Positions 42,606-54,629 of a DNA stretch of 64,000 nt are shown in pieces. The notes beneath the pieces are model-generated. The model searched no databases, was not told where the DNA came from, and saw nothing but the letters and a program-made list of their open reading frames with translations. The stretch is from Patagioenas fasciata (lineage: Eukaryota; Chordata; Aves; Columbiformes; Columbidae), in assembly GCF_037038585.1 (NCBI RefSeq), contig NC_092523.1, positions 1,059,001 through 1,123,000 of the forward strand, in the 5' to 3' direction. Both the position numbers and the translations under genes were made by a program. Position 1 is the first letter of the stretch. Each line of letters starts with the position of its first letter.

Positions 42606-43044
42606 TGGGGACCCCGCACCCAGCAGGGCTGATCCCCCCGTCCCCGCTGCCCCCACGCTCTGCCCACACGCGCTGGCCCCGCTCCAGCCGTGGCCTCCAC
42701 ACCGCGGATCCTCTTCCCGGCTTCCCAACAGATTTGTTCTCAGTTCCGTATCCCAGGGGCAGCGTGGATGCCGGAGCCGGTTCCTCCCCAGGCACCAGGG
42801 GCGGAGCTGGAGCCACCGCGGGGTGAGGACGGAAAATGGGGAGCGAGACGTTTGGACGCGGACACCCCGGGCTTCCCCCAGGCCAGACCCGCGCCCTGCG
42901 CACCGCTCACCTCCAAAACCAGTTTATTTTCCGTGACGCATTGTCTGAAATGTACAGCACGTCCTGGGGGGGGGTAAGAAATCAAATAGAAACCCGAGAA
43001 AAAGGGAGGGAAGGAATTGTGCTGCTGCTTCGGGGGTTTGCCCA

Positions 43045-43565
43045 GCGCAGAGCCCGGCACAGCCCGGGGACAGCCCGGGGACAGCCCGGGGACAGCCCAG
43101 CACAGTCCTGGGACAGCCTGGGGACAGCCCCGGCACAGCACCGGGACAGCCCGGGGACAGCCCAGGGACAGCCTGGGGACAGCCTGGCACAGCCCAGGGA
43201 CGGCCTGGGGACAGCCCGGGGACAGCCCCGGCACAGCCCAGGGACAGCCTGGCACAGCCCGGGGACAGCCCTGGCACAGCACCGGGACAGCCTGGGGACA
43301 GCCTGGGGACAGCCTGGGGACAACCCCGGCACAGCCTGGCCAGACAGCCCAGCACAGTGCAGGGACAGCCTGGCACAGCCTGGGGACAGCCCGGGGACAG
43401 CCCGGCACAGCCCATGGACAGCCTGGCACAGCCTGGGGACAGCCCAGCACAGCGCAGGGACAGCCCAGGGACAGCCCGGGGACAGCCTGGCACAGCCTGG
43501 GGACAGCCCAGCACAGCCTGGGGACAGCACGGCACAGCTTGGGGACAGCCCGGCAGCCCCGGGCA
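43045..43565. repeat. Minisatellite (GGGGACAGCCTGGCACAGCC)n
   Basis: About 45 steps of 10-12 bp, 'ggggacagcc' alternating with 'tggcacagcc', downstream of PAIP2B. On the minus strand a candidate poly(A) signal AATAAA (tttatt at 42923) lies beyond it, so the array may be inside the PAIP2B 3' UTR. Confidence 0.92.
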
Positions 43566-44854
43566 CGGCTTGTACCGAAAAACAGGAAAATCAGCCCAAA
43601 TCAGCGCCTCGGGGCAGCGAGATTTGAGAGGCACCTGCGCCCGGCTCTGGCTGCGGTAGTGTCAGGGTTTAGTGCTGGTTTTAAGCAGCCAGAGACGGGA
43701 GAGCTGGTGGGTTTCAGTGCGGACTGTACCGAGTTAAACCAGCCTAAAGCTCCGCTCAGCGTTAGTGTTCATGGCCCAGGGACCCCAGAGTCGCTGCTCA
43801 AGGAGATGCAGCCACCGGCTTCCACCCCCACAAACCCGCGGGGATCCCTCATCCCCCAAATTAACGGCTCTGCTTAATTAACGGGAACGCTGGAAGGAAC
43901 TGGAGCTGCCAGGTGAGATTCACATCCATGAGCAAGCGTTCCCGTCCACCCTACCAGAGCCAGCAATCATCAATATTTTAATTGTCGAGCTCAACCCTCG
44001 CTGAGCAGCTGCCGCTCCCTCTGGGCGCAGGGCTCTGAGCCCGGCTCTGCAAAGCAGCCCAGCAAGGCCTGGAAACAGCGCAGGGACGCTGCTCACACAC
44101 AGCACAGCACAGCACAGCACGGCACAGCACAGCACAGCGCCACCTGCCACAGCCGCTAAGGGACCCAGACGCTGCCCGTCACCTCCTCTGTCACATCCCG
44201 GGTGCTCCTGCGCTCAGGACCACGGTGGCGGAGGATCCTTCTCCCAGGGAGGCTCTAAGCCGCTCTTTTGAAATTTACTTACAGATGCTTCAGAGCTGGG
44301 GGGAAAACTCTTTAAGGAGCAGATGCGGAGCTCCCTTGGCTGGGGCCGGACGCTGGGTGACAAACGCCGTGTCCCCCGGAGCTCCCACAGCTGTGGGTCG
44401 GTGCTCAGCACGCACCGCAGCGCTGGGCCGCTGCAGAGGACCCCGGGCTTTGCACTCATGTTACACTTCACTTGAGCAAAAGGAATCTTGTTTAACGGAA
44501 CAGGGAAAGCCGGCGCGGCCCCCGGGGGCTGGGGGTCCCTATAAATTATGCTTAAACCAGAGCAAGAGACTTTTCCACCAGCAGGTTTGAGCACAGGTGG
44601 AAAGGGGGCTCTGGGGCTGGGGGAGCGCTGGGCTCCAGGACAGACCTAAGGGCCGTGAGTCCCAGAAAGCAAAAACTGCCAAAAATAAAATAGGTGATAG
44701 ACGGTACAAAGGAAGAGTTTCGTAGGAATTAAAAAAAAAAAAAGAAGAAAAAAGGTACTTGAAGCGTAGAGCGAGATCTCGCCACGTCGCAGCAGCTCCG
44801 GCCCCCGGCCGTGACCCCGCAGCAGGGACAGTCCCTCCTCATCCTGCGGGGACA

Positions 44855-47800
44855 TCAGTACTTCACGCCGGGCACAAACTCCTTGGCGTCGGGATTCAAG
44901 TTGCTTTTGCTCTGGAAGAAAAGAGGGAGCGGGGGGGTCCAGCAGTGGTTTAAATAGGGGCACCCGTCCCGAGGACGCTGTCGCTGGTGCAAAGCGGCTG
45001 CCGCGGTCCCCGTGTCCCCACCGGCAACTGAGATACTGCAGAGCAAGTGCCACCGCCACAGGATCTACCCCCAGGGGGTTTTTGGGAGGCCAGGACACCC
45101 GAGCAAGAGGTAAGAAAGGTCCCGTGTTGCTCCGGGACCGGAGCTCAGCTCAGTGCCGGGGCAGCTCCATCTCCACGGCTCCTGGAGAGCAGGTTCTGCA
45201 AAGCCGGAGACTTTGGGCTTTAGGATATGCAGCTAAAAACAATATTCCTGCAGAAAACTCCATATGCATCGTCTCGGTGTGTCAGCACCAGCCCCTGCGC
45301 CGGCACCCCACTGCCGCCCACGAAACCCGACCCCTAAACTGGGGATGGGCTTTTGAGCAGGGCCTGTTGGGACAGGACAAGGGGTGATGGTTTAACCTAA
45401 AGGAGGGAGATTCAGGCTGGACATGAGGAAGGAATTGTTGCCCTGAGGGTGGTGAGAGCCTGGCCCAGGTTGGCCAGAGAGGTGGTGGATGAAGCATCCC
45501 TGAGACATCCCAGGCCAGGCTGGACGGGGCTCTGAGCACCCTGAGCTGGTGAAGATGTCCCTGTCATGGCAGGGGAACTGAGGGAGCTGTAAGGTGCCTT
45601 CAACCCACATTATTCTACGAAACCCCGCAGGAAAACCCGTCCCCTCCCCAGGACGATCCTCTGCTCATCACCAGACCTCGCCGCGTGTCTCCTCACCAGA
45701 ATGTCCTCCGAAGCGTGGCCGTCACCCACGGAGAGCCCGTTGAGCTGCTGCTGCAGCTGCCCCACGCCCTGGGGCAGGTCGCGCGACGGAATGAACCAGT
45801 CCTGGTCCTCCTCCTCCAGCATCTCCTGGAAGCAGCGGTCGAGGAACTCCTGCTCCTGCAGCTCCTCCTCCACCTGCCCAGAGACACCCCGGTTAGCACA
45901 GGGACCAACCAGCACACCACGTCGCGCCAGGGGAGGCTGAGCTTGGATTTAGGAACAATTTCTTCCCCAAAGGGCTGTGGGGCATTGGAACAGGCTGCCC
46001 AGGGCAGTGCTGGAGTCACCAGCCCTGGAGGGCTGGACAGACGGACAGGAGGTTCTCAGGACATGGGGTAGGGACAGGGTGGGTTATGGGTGGACTCAAT
46101 GATCTCAAGGGGGTTTTCCAACCAAACCGATGCCGTGCTGATTCTCCTCTGTGACTCCGGTCACTGCAGCCCCCGAGGTCACAGCACCAGTGAATCCCAC
46201 GGCAACAGGGTGGGATTTACAGGTGGGATTTACGGCCCATCCAGCCGCATCAGCACTGGTGGGGTTTCGGGCTCTGGCCAAGCTCGCTGCTATTAAAAAC
46301 AATGAAACCCCAGCGGGGCGCAGGGCGGGGGGCGTTGTCAGCGCACACGCTGCCTCGCTCTATGGAATTATTTGCTATGTCACTTATAGAACTTGGTTTA
46401 GCTGCTGATATAGAATTTGCTTAGCGTAAATTTGCGCAGCGTAACTTTGGCAAGCTGTTGAACTCTCTGATTTGTTAGTCCAAAAGGCCTCTGAGTCTCC
46501 AAGCTGGGAAGCCAGGGGAGCTGTGTCCTGCAGGTGAGTAAAGGGACAGAGCGGGGAAGGTTTTGGTTTGCCCAGGACTTGTTTTCTGCAGCTGCAGGTG
46601 CCACACAGCAGCTGAAGGCCAGAGCTTTAACTGACCACCCGCCACGCAAAGTACGGAGATCCGGCGAAGAATGAGGAGACCCAGGCTCTAATTTTGTGGT
46701 TGGCCCGGGGTGACGCACGGCGGGGGGCAGAACTGCCCAAGGGTTTTCCTGCCGGCTCGCGCTGCCCCACGCTGCGCCCTGCAAACAAAGCGTGGGAGAA
46801 ACGGTTCTGGAACCCCTGCCCGTGGGGAGGAGCAGCAGCTCCCTGAGAGCACTGCTGGGTGGGTCCCCGCTGCGGAGCCATGCTGCGGATGTTCTCGATG
46901 CTGCGGAGCCATGCTGCGGATGTTCTCGATGCTGTGGAGCCATGCTGCGGATGTTCTCGATGCTGCGGAGCCATGCTGCGGATGTTCTTGATGCTGCAGA
47001 GCCATGCTGCGGATGTTCTCGATGCTGTGGCCGTTCTCAATGCTGCAGAGCCACGCTGCAGCCGTTCTTGATGCTGCGGTCGTTCTCGATGCTGTGGAGC
47101 AATGCTGTGGCCATTCTGTTCCCAATGCCGCGGCCATTCCCGATGCCATGGCCATTCCATTCCCGATGCTGTGGCCGTTCCGTTCCCAATGCTGCAGCCA
47201 TTCCATTCCCAATGCTGCAGCCATTCCATTCCCAATGCTGCGGCCATTCCGTTCCCAATGCTGTGGCCATTCCGTTCCCAATGCTGTGGCCATTCCGTTC
47301 CCAATGCTGTGGCCATTCTGTTCCCAATGCTGTGGCCATTCTCGATGCTGTGGCCATTCCGTTCCCGATGCTGTGGCCATTCTGTTCTCGATGTTGTGGC
47401 TGTTCCGTTCCTGTCTCTCCCCGGTTTGCCGAGCACGGACACAGGGTGGCACTCACTCATCTGCAGAGCACGGACACAGGGTGGCACTCACTCATCTGCA
47501 GAGCGAAGGAGCCCCGGGCTGAGGAAAGGAGCCGGCTGGGGCTGCCGGGCTGGGAAGGGCAGGAATGGGGCTGGGGTCCCGTCCTCACCCCCCAGCAGCC
47601 CCGTATGCTCCATGGGGTGCATTAACTGGCTGTTCCCACCTTCCAGGTGGGTTTGCTTGCGATGTTTATGCTCAACCGGCCGCCACAAAACGAGCTGGGG
47701 GGCGAGAGCCAGCGAACGGCAGGATTTGGAGCAGCGGTGACCGAGTCCGCGCGAGCTGAGCAAATCTGTGTGTGCTAAACGCCCTGGAAAGCTTCAACCC

Positions 47801-50358
47801 TGCCATTTCAGCAGTGGAGAAGAGAAACTACAACCAAACCTGGCTTCCCGGGGAAAAGGGGAGCTGGGCAACCCGCCCTGCTCTCCGCGTTCAGGTTATT
47901 GGGTCCCTGCTGCAATTGAAATCCCGCCCAGGCAGAATCTGAGCTCTCAGGTGCTGCTGCCTCCGGACCCTCCACCAGCCTCCGAAACCCCCTGGCTGCT
48001 CGCAGACCCTCCATGGGGTTTGCATGGGCTGCTCCTGACCCCGCGCTGGCACCGGTGTGTGACAACAGGACAGCAAGGGGAACAAAGCACCAGATGGTGA
48101 CGACGGTGACAACGGCCCCGGGTTCCTGCGCTTCTCCAGGACGCTATGGAGCGAGCCCAGAGCCTTGTGCACCTCAAGCACTCCAACCCTGCTGGCACCG
48201 GTGTGTGACAACAGGACAGTGAGGGGAACGAAGCACCAGATGGTGACAATCACAGTGACAACAGCCCCAGGATCCTGCGCTTCTCCAGGACACTATGGAG
48301 CGAGCCCAGAGCCTTGTGTACCTCAAGCCCTCCAACCCTGCTGGCACCGGTGTGTGACAACAGGACAGTGAGGGGAACGAAGCACCAGATGGTGACAATC
48401 ACAGTGACAACGGCCCCAGGATCCTGCGCTTCTCCAGGATGCTATGGAGCGAGCCCAAAGCCTCATGCACCTCAAGCCCTCCAACCCCAGTGGATGTTCC
48501 CTCTCCTCCCAGCCCCTGCCCAGCAGCGCCTGTTTCCCCAGTGCTGGTGCCGGCGGTGAGCTGGGGATGCGGTGACAATATTGGCCCTGGCCCAGGGGAC
48601 AGGGAGGGGACATCCTGGGGACCCCTGTGCCTGTCCCTGCCTGCTGCTCCTCTCCCCAGCTCCTTTTCACTGTATGGTGACCACCTGAACCAGGAGACGT
48701 GGGGCAGTGCGAGGTGGGTTATGGAGGGACTCCATGATCTTGAGGGGCTTTTCCAGTCAAACTGATTCTCGCTGCAGAGCAGGTGAGGGTCTCAGCGCCC
48801 CCGGGCCCACACGAGGAAGCCCCGAGCTGTTGGCTCCATTTTCCTCCCTCCCGCAGGTTCCTCTGCCCCGGGCACCGAGCTGCCCTATGGTTTGCTTTGC
48901 ATGTCGCTTTTAATCAAGACAGCGCTTTCCAAACATTAGCTAATTAACGTAGCACATTTCCATCAGCACAGCTGCTTGCGGGGGCCTCATCACGCCACCA
49001 AACACAACAGAAGCCTTGAGTCACGGGCGCTAATGCTGCAGACTCACCCGTCACCGTCCCCGTGCGGCTGCAGCCTCCTGCTGCGGAACCACGCTCAGCG
49101 GCTACAGACGCAGATCTGTGCTGAGGACACCAGCGCAGCTGAGGAAACCCTCCTGTGGTGACCAGGGGCGCGGTGGGGATGTCAAATCCCTGTGATGCAG
49201 CTCCAGAGGTTCCTCCCTGACACCTCGGGGACCGGAATCCAGCGCTTGGATGTTCCAGGGAAGGGACGAGTGTCTGGGAGAGCTCGGCTTTGCAGCACAT
49301 GAAGGGGGAAGCTCCTTCCCCACCCAGTTCGGGCGTCCCTGCAGCTACTGGGGTGAGGGCAGGAGGGACCAGCAAACCTCCAGCGAGCTCCTCCCTGCTC
49401 TGCTGTGCTGCCCGGCCATCAGGATCCAAAGCTCGAGGACATACTGCGGCTGCTCTGTCACCTCCTCGTTCCACAAGCTGCTCAATCTTCCCAGGGAACA
49501 AGCGCCAGGAGCAGAGGAAACGGCCTCAAGTTGCCCAGGGGAGGTTGAGCTTGGATTTGGGAACAATGTCCTCCCCAAAGGGCTGTGGGGCATTGAACAG
49601 GCTGCCCAGGGCAGTGCTGGAGTCACCATCCCTGGAGGGCTGGACAGACGGACAGGAGGTTCTCAGGACATGGGGCAGGGACAGGGTGGGTTATGGGTGG
49701 ACTCCATGATCCTGAGGGGCTGTTCCAACCCAACCGATTCTGTGACTCAGTCCCAGCACCGTGCACCCGCAGCTCTCCAGGGCTCAACCGGCCACCGCGC
49801 ACCATGGCTCCTACCGAGCGCTCCGCCCGCTCCAAGCGTATTCATGACCGTTTCACTGAAACGGAGCTTTTTACCCCAAACAAGAGGCACTAATTGCAGG
49901 AACTCATTGCTGAGGCAGCCAGGCTACAAAAGCTCTGATTTTGAGCACCGATTTTTCCTCTCTCTCCAGCCGAACAGTTGGAGCGGAAGGTCTTGTGTAT
50001 CACAGCAAAGCACAGATCATGGTCCCAACAAAGCTCTGAGAGGGGCAGAGGCAGCGTGAGGGGGTTTTTCTGACTCTACCCCCCGTGTCCTCAGAGGCAG
50101 ATCCCATATAACCAGGATGACTCTTCCCGCCCGGCGCAGGGCCCGCGGTGGCCGGGACTCACACGCTCCCGGTGCCACCAAAGGGACCCTCGCGCTCAGA
50201 ACCGCGGGGCTCACCTGCCTGTTGAAGTCCTCCTCGTTCTCCATCCACATGTACTCCGCGAAGGGGTTGTTCTCCTTGTCATCGCGGCCGGTGGCCGCCT
50301 GCTCGTCCGGGGCCGCGGGGCCGGGCGCGCTGGGGCCGAGCTCGGGGCCATTCATCAT
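44855..50358 (-). CDS. PAIP2B: PABP-interacting protein 2B (3 coding exons, 125 aa)
   Basis: Translation repressor that binds poly(A)-binding protein and displaces it from poly(A) and from the cap complex (family knowledge). Minus-strand exons: 50358-50215 (48 codons), 45873-45697 (59), 44911-44855 (18 plus TGA). GT/AG borders, all phase 0. PAM1 region: NPFAEYMWMENEEDFNRQ VEEELQEQ then FLDRCFQEMLEEEDQDWFIP; PAM2-like C-terminus SKSNLNPDAKEFVPGVKY. 2B rather than 2A because of LDRCFQEML, LNGLSVGDGHASEDIL and the length (human 2B 123 aa, from memory). The start is MMNGPEL: the acceptor lies just 8 bases upstream of this ATG, so the longer open frame reading MEINAAP is intronic. The N-terminal 28 residues (Pro/Ala-rich) diverge from mammals. 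Confidence 0.96.
45370..45625 (+). mobile_element. CR1 LINE 3' fragment in PAIP2B last intron region
   Basis: 'aggagggagattcaggctgg', 'acatgaggaaggaattgttg', 'ggtgagagcctggcccaggt', 'ccaggccaggctggacgggg', 'gaagatgtccctgtcatggc', ending 'ttattctacgaaac'. Plus orientation, opposite to PAIP2B, about 70 bp from the exon at 45697-45873. Confidence 0.9.
45925..46150 (+). mobile_element. CR1 LINE 3' fragment in PAIP2B intron
   Basis: 'ggggaggctgagcttggatt', 'ggaacaggctgcccagggca', 'gtgctggagtcaccagccct', 'actcaatgatctcaaggggg', 'ttttccaaccaaaccgatg', then a degenerate gattct tail. Together with the preceding copy it flanks PAIP2B coding exon 2 on both sides. Confidence 0.92.
46865..47100. repeat. 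31-bp minisatellite (GCCATGCTGCGGATGTTCTC)n
   Basis: About seven 31-bp units in the large PAIP2B intron, 'gatgctgcggagccatgctg' joined to 'cggatgttctc'. Adjoins a second array with a different unit. Confidence 0.93.
47100..47410. repeat. 23-bp minisatellite (CCATTCCGTTCCCAATGCTG)n
   Basis: About 13 units of 23 bp. It shares the 'gatgctgtgg' piece with the array just upstream, so one probably grew from the other. Confidence 0.93.
48045..48490. repeat. Three tandem copies of a 146-149 bp unit
   Basis: Unit starts GCTGGCACCGGTGTGTGACA at 48045, 48191 and 48340 (spacing 146 and 149). It contains 'accagatggtgacaatcaca', 'tcctgcgcttctccaggac' and 'gcctcaagccctccaacc'. In a PAIP2B intron. Units two and three are the most alike, so they are the more recent duplication. 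Confidence 0.93.
48712..48775 (+). mobile_element. CR1 LINE tail remnant
   Basis: Only the last 60 bases: 'ggtgggttatggagggactc', 'catgatcttgaggggctttt', 'ccagtcaaactgattctcg'. Confidence 0.75.
49512..49750 (+). mobile_element. CR1 LINE 3' fragment in PAIP2B intron
   Basis: 'aaacggcctcaagttgccca', 'ggggaggttgagcttggatt', 'gctgtggggcattgaacagg', 'ctgcccagggcagtgctgga', 'actccatgatcctgaggggc', ending 'ccgattctgtgac'. Same subfamily as 45925-46150 and 53648-53820. Confidence 0.92.
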
Positions 50359-51339
50359 TCCAGACTCTGCGGGAGAAACCAGGGGCTGAGGGGGCTGTGC
50401 TGCCGGGGCTGCGTTTATTTCCATGGGTTTGACTCATCGGGATGGTCTGGACTTAGCGCAAGGTGTGACTGACCAGCAGCTCCCCAGGCTGGACAGACCC
50501 AGCACCCCAAACCCATCCATCCACCCCATTCACGGTAAACCACAAAATACACCACGGCTGGGTTATCACTGACCCCGCACCAGCACCAAAACAGTGAAGT
50601 TTTTGGCAGAACGCACCCCTGCCAGCGCGTGGCCCTCTCCCCCTGCCGAACGTCTGTATTTTTAGAGGGTATTTCGCAAAATCCCCTTGGTTTCGACACG
50701 CACGCTGCCGTTTGCTGAACCAGGAGTCCCAGGAGAGCAGGCTGAGTGTGGACAGACCCTCCGGAGCCCAAAGCTCCGTGGCCGAGTGGCACCAGGGGCA
50801 CATCTGTGTCCCCACGGCCGCTCCGGCCCCCAGAGCGGGGATCTGTGTTAAACTCAGCCTGTGCCAAGCACATCTCGCCTATTTTTAGGAGGAATCTGAA
50901 GCCCAGACAAGTCCAGGAGAGCTGCCAGATGTTACACTCTGCAAAGCAACAAAGGTGCACGGCCCTGATGCACCAACACCGTTGTGTCCCCGAGAGCCCC
51001 ACAGCTTTGACACCGCTGCTCGTGGGCAAGGAGAAAAGGGAGCAAAAAGGGGAAAGGAGGAGCAGGAAGGTGCTGGGGCCAGGCCACGCTCAAGCTGCCT
51101 TTGCTATGCGGAGAGAAGGGGGAAAAGGCTCCGGACTGAGCACGGAAATTGAGCCGTGCCAAAGCCAACACGGCGGCTCTGCCGCCAGCACCGGAGCTCG
51201 GGCTGGGGGAGAGCGGTGGAGCGGCAACAGCAGCACAAAGCACGGCCAGCTTCTGTGGGGGGCTCGACCGCAGCCCCTGCTGGAGCACGGGGGACAGGGA
51301 CGGGCGGGTGCTGGGGAGCCCGGGGTTCAGAAGTGACAT

Positions 51340-52065
51340 ATGGAGCCCAGAGCTCAGGGACGGGTGGGTTTTGGGGAGCCGGGGGTTCAGAGCTCAGGGA
51401 TGGGGAGTTTTGGGGAGCCGGGGGTTCAGAGCTCAGGGACGGGCGGGTTTTGGGGAGCTGGGGATTCAGAGCTGACGTAGGACCCAGAGCTCAGGGACAG
51501 GCGGGTTTTGGGGAGCTGGGGGCTCAGAGCTCAGGGACAGGGGGCTTTTGGGGAGCTGGAGGTTCAGAGCTCAGGGACAGGGGGGTTTTGGGGAGCTGGG
51601 GGCTCAGAGCTCAGGGACAGGGGGCTTTTGGGGAGCTGGAGGTTCAGAGCTCAGGGACAGGGGGGTTTTGGGGAGCTGGGGGCTCAGAGCTCACGGATAG
51701 GTGGGTTTTGGGGAGCTGGTGGCTCGGAGCTCAGGGACAGGGGGGTTCTGGGGAGCTGGGGCTCAGAGCTCACGGACAGGCGGGTTTTGGGGAGCTGGTG
51801 GCTCGGAGCTCAGGGACAGGGGGGTTCTGGGGAGCTGGGGGCTCAGAGCTCAGGGACAGGAGGGTTCTGGGGAGCTGGGGCTCAGAGCTCACAGACAGGC
51901 GGGTTTTGGGGAGCTGGGGGCCCAGAGCTCGGGGACAGGGGGGTTCTGGGGAGCTGGGGGCTCAGAGCTCAGGGACAGGAGGGTTCTGGGGAGCTCAGGG
52001 ACAGGCGGGTTTTGGGGAGCTGGGGCTTCAGAGCTCAAGGACAGGTGGGTTCTGGGATGTCTGAT
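51340..52065. repeat. About 38-bp minisatellite (CAGAGCTCAGGGACAGGCGG)n
   Basis: About 18 units: 'gagctcagggacaggcggg' plus 'ttttggggagctgggggctc'. In the PAIP2B 5' intron. Long Gly/Ser/Glu frames on + are artefacts. Confidence 0.94.
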
Positions 52066-52439
52066 GTCCAGCACCCAGAGCCAGGTCCCCGTGCGGGGCA
52101 CCGAGTCCAACCCCATATCCTCCTGCTGCCGAGGTGTGCAATGGTTCCTTTCCCGGGGGTCAGTTCAGCCAGGGGAGGGGGTGTGCAATGGTTCCTTTCC
52201 CGGGGGGTCAGTTCAGCCAGGGGAGGGGGTGTGCAATGGTTCCTCTCCCAGGTTCGTAACCAGGACTCTCAGGACGGGTTTTTCGGGTGGCCGGGGAGCA
52301 GCACCCCCAGCGCAGACAGACGGGAGCACCCCCACACCCCACGATCACCCAGCGCACCCCAGGGTGCCGCCTGAGCTCGGTGTCCCCGTTTCAGGCACCG
52401 GGAATAATATCCTGGTGGGAAGTGTCACCGAGTAGGTAG

Positions 52440-52695
52440 ACAAAGAAACCCAGCCAAACCAACCCAACCCAACCTAAACAACACCCCCCAACGACTGAAA
52501 AAACACAACAAAATTAAAACCAAACAACCCCAAAACAACCAAACCAAACCCCAACCCAACAAAAAACAAAACCCAAAACATGACAAATAATTTAAAATAT
52601 ATATATACACAAAACCCCAAACAAACCAAAACAACAACAACAAAAACCAACAAAACCAAACCCAAGGAACCAAATCAACCAAACAAAACCCCAGT
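52440..52695. repeat. A/C-rich (AACCAAACCC)-type simple sequence
   Basis: About 250 bases almost free of G and with little T on +, except a short 'aaatatatatatacac' patch at 52595-52610. Irregular 4-6 bp steps. Confidence 0.9.
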
Positions 52696-52734
52696 CCAAG
52701 GGTTGTTTTCTCTCCTGTTTTTCACGCCCAGCTC

Positions 52735-53120
52735 TGGGCCCCATGGGTATGCAGGTCCCAGCCCCACAGATGTGTGGGGCTGAGCCCCATGTGTATGTGG
52801 GTCCCAGTCCCATGGGTGTGTGGGGCTGAGCCCCATGTGTATGTGGGTCCCAGTCCCATGGGTGTGTGGGTCTCAGCCCCATAGATATGTGGGGTTGACC
52901 CTGATGGTTATGTGGGTATGAGCCCCATGGATGTGTGGGTCCCAGCCCACAGGTATGTGGGTCTGATCCCCCATGGACATTTGAGTCCAGCCCCATGGAC
53001 GTTTGGGTCCAGCCCCATGGGTGTGTGGGCCCCAGCCCCATGGGTATGTGGGTCCCAGCCCCATGGGTGTTTGGGTCCAGCCCCACGGGTGTGTGGGTCC
53101 CAGCCCCACGGCTGTTTGCT
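52735..53120. repeat. About 28-bp minisatellite (CCCATGGGTGTGTGGGTCCC)n
   Basis: About 14 units: 'agccccatgggtgtgtgggt' with 'cccagccccatgtgtatgtg' variants. Directly follows the A/C tract. Confidence 0.92.
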
Positions 53121-53647
53121 GCGCTGTGTGTTTGTTCCCATGTCCCTGCTCTAGTCACGCCAGCGCAGGGACCCGCAGCCGTGGACACGTCCCCAAGGAC
53201 CGCGGACACATTCCCAAGGACCGTGGACACATCGCTGAGCCGCCGGAGCCGCACTCCAGGCCCTCCGGTAACCCTGCCATAACCCAACCCCTGCTTTTCC
53301 AGAGGGAAGGCCTCTCGGACCGGCTCCTCCTTTTCCCCTGGAAAATTAAACAGGTCAATAAAACCCAAAAGTAATGTTCCACCTGGGTGCTGAGAGCTCA
53401 GAGAACAGATCCGGAGCACCCTGAGAGCCGGGACACGGCAAATCCCAGGACAGGAGCCGCCCGGGAGCTCCCTGTTCCGCTGCACTAACGCTGCCATTTC
53501 CTTGGTGCTGGAAAGAGTCACCGATGGGACCGAGCGCAACGGGCCGAGACACCGAGGGGGATTGACCAGCGTGGCTCAGGCAGGACGATGGCAGCCACGT
53601 CATTGTCCCCTTGGCACTGAAGGGGATGGACTCTTCTTGGGGGGGAC

Positions 53648-53822
53648 CAGAGGAAACGGCCTCAAGTTGCACCAGGGGAGGTTGAGGTTGGATGTGGGAA
53701 CAATTTCTTCCCCAAAGGGCTGTGGGGCATTGGAACAGGCTGCCCAGGGCAGTGCTGGAGTCACCATCCCTGGAGGGCTGGACAGACGGACAGGAGGTTC
53801 TCAGGACATGGGGCAGGGTGGG
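53648..53822 (+). mobile_element. CR1 LINE 3' fragment in PAIP2B 5' intron
   Basis: 'gaggaaacggcctcaagttg', 'ggggaggttgaggttggatg', 'ggaacaggctgcccagggca', 'gtgctggagtcaccatccct', ending 'ttctcaggacatggggcagg'. Lacks the extreme tail. Confidence 0.9.
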
Positions 53823-54629
53823 TAACGCATGGCAGAACGAACGGGGCTCATCCCGGCAGCACCGGGAGCTCCCGTCCCCCTCGCCGTGCTGCTCTGTGTC
53901 CCCACGGGTGTCCCCTCTGCACACCCAGCACAGCGCAAGCGCGTCCCCCTGCGCCCCCAAAGGGTTAACAGAGCAGCGCCGGGGCACAGGATCCAGCCCA
54001 GCTGTGCTCCTGGCTCCAGGCAGGGACATCTGGTCCTTCTCACCCTGCCGGAGCCAAAACCGCGGCGGAGGCCGCTCGGGGCTGGGGAGGCAGCCGGGCC
54101 AGGGCTCCCAGCGCTATAAATAGCTTGGGAATTATGGGGTTTGCAGACAGGCTGGGTTTTCAGCAGGAAAATCCACCCAGACGCCAGGAAAAAACACCCA
54201 GACCTCGCTTTCTCCGGGCGTTTTGAGGGGTTGGTGCTGCCCCCTCATCCAGCGCCTTTGGGGTTGGACACCGCTCTCATTTCAACTCCGTGAGCGTTCA
54301 GACAGAAACCCACTCTCTTTTCCCCGTCAGCCAGCGCAGAGACGGCTCCTGCAGCAGAGACACCGACCACCAGCAAACAGGCTGGGGGTCCCGGCCCAGC
54401 CGCCCAGGATGGATCCGGATGGGGAGAGGGAGACGGGTTTGCAGCCACTCCGACTGCTCCAAAGCAGCAATTAGAGAAGGGCAGCTCGTTAACCTCGTTT
54501 CCCAAGAGAGCCGATTCTCCCAGCTCGGGAACTACTCCCGTTCCACAGGCCCAGCTGGTTCAGCCCCATTTCCAACGCCCTCGCTCCTGCCCACCCACCC
54601 CAAGCAAACCCGCGATCCCAGCCCCAAGA

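Noticed and set aside
46320-46560. Possible LTR-like sequence in the PAIP2B intron
   Set aside because: Unique AT-richer sequence without paired ends, a primer site or any recognisable retroviral part.
50359-50424. Longer PAIP2B N-terminus reading MEINAAPAAQ
   Set aside because: The stretch includes a good splice acceptor (cccgcag) at 50367, so the upstream codons are intronic.
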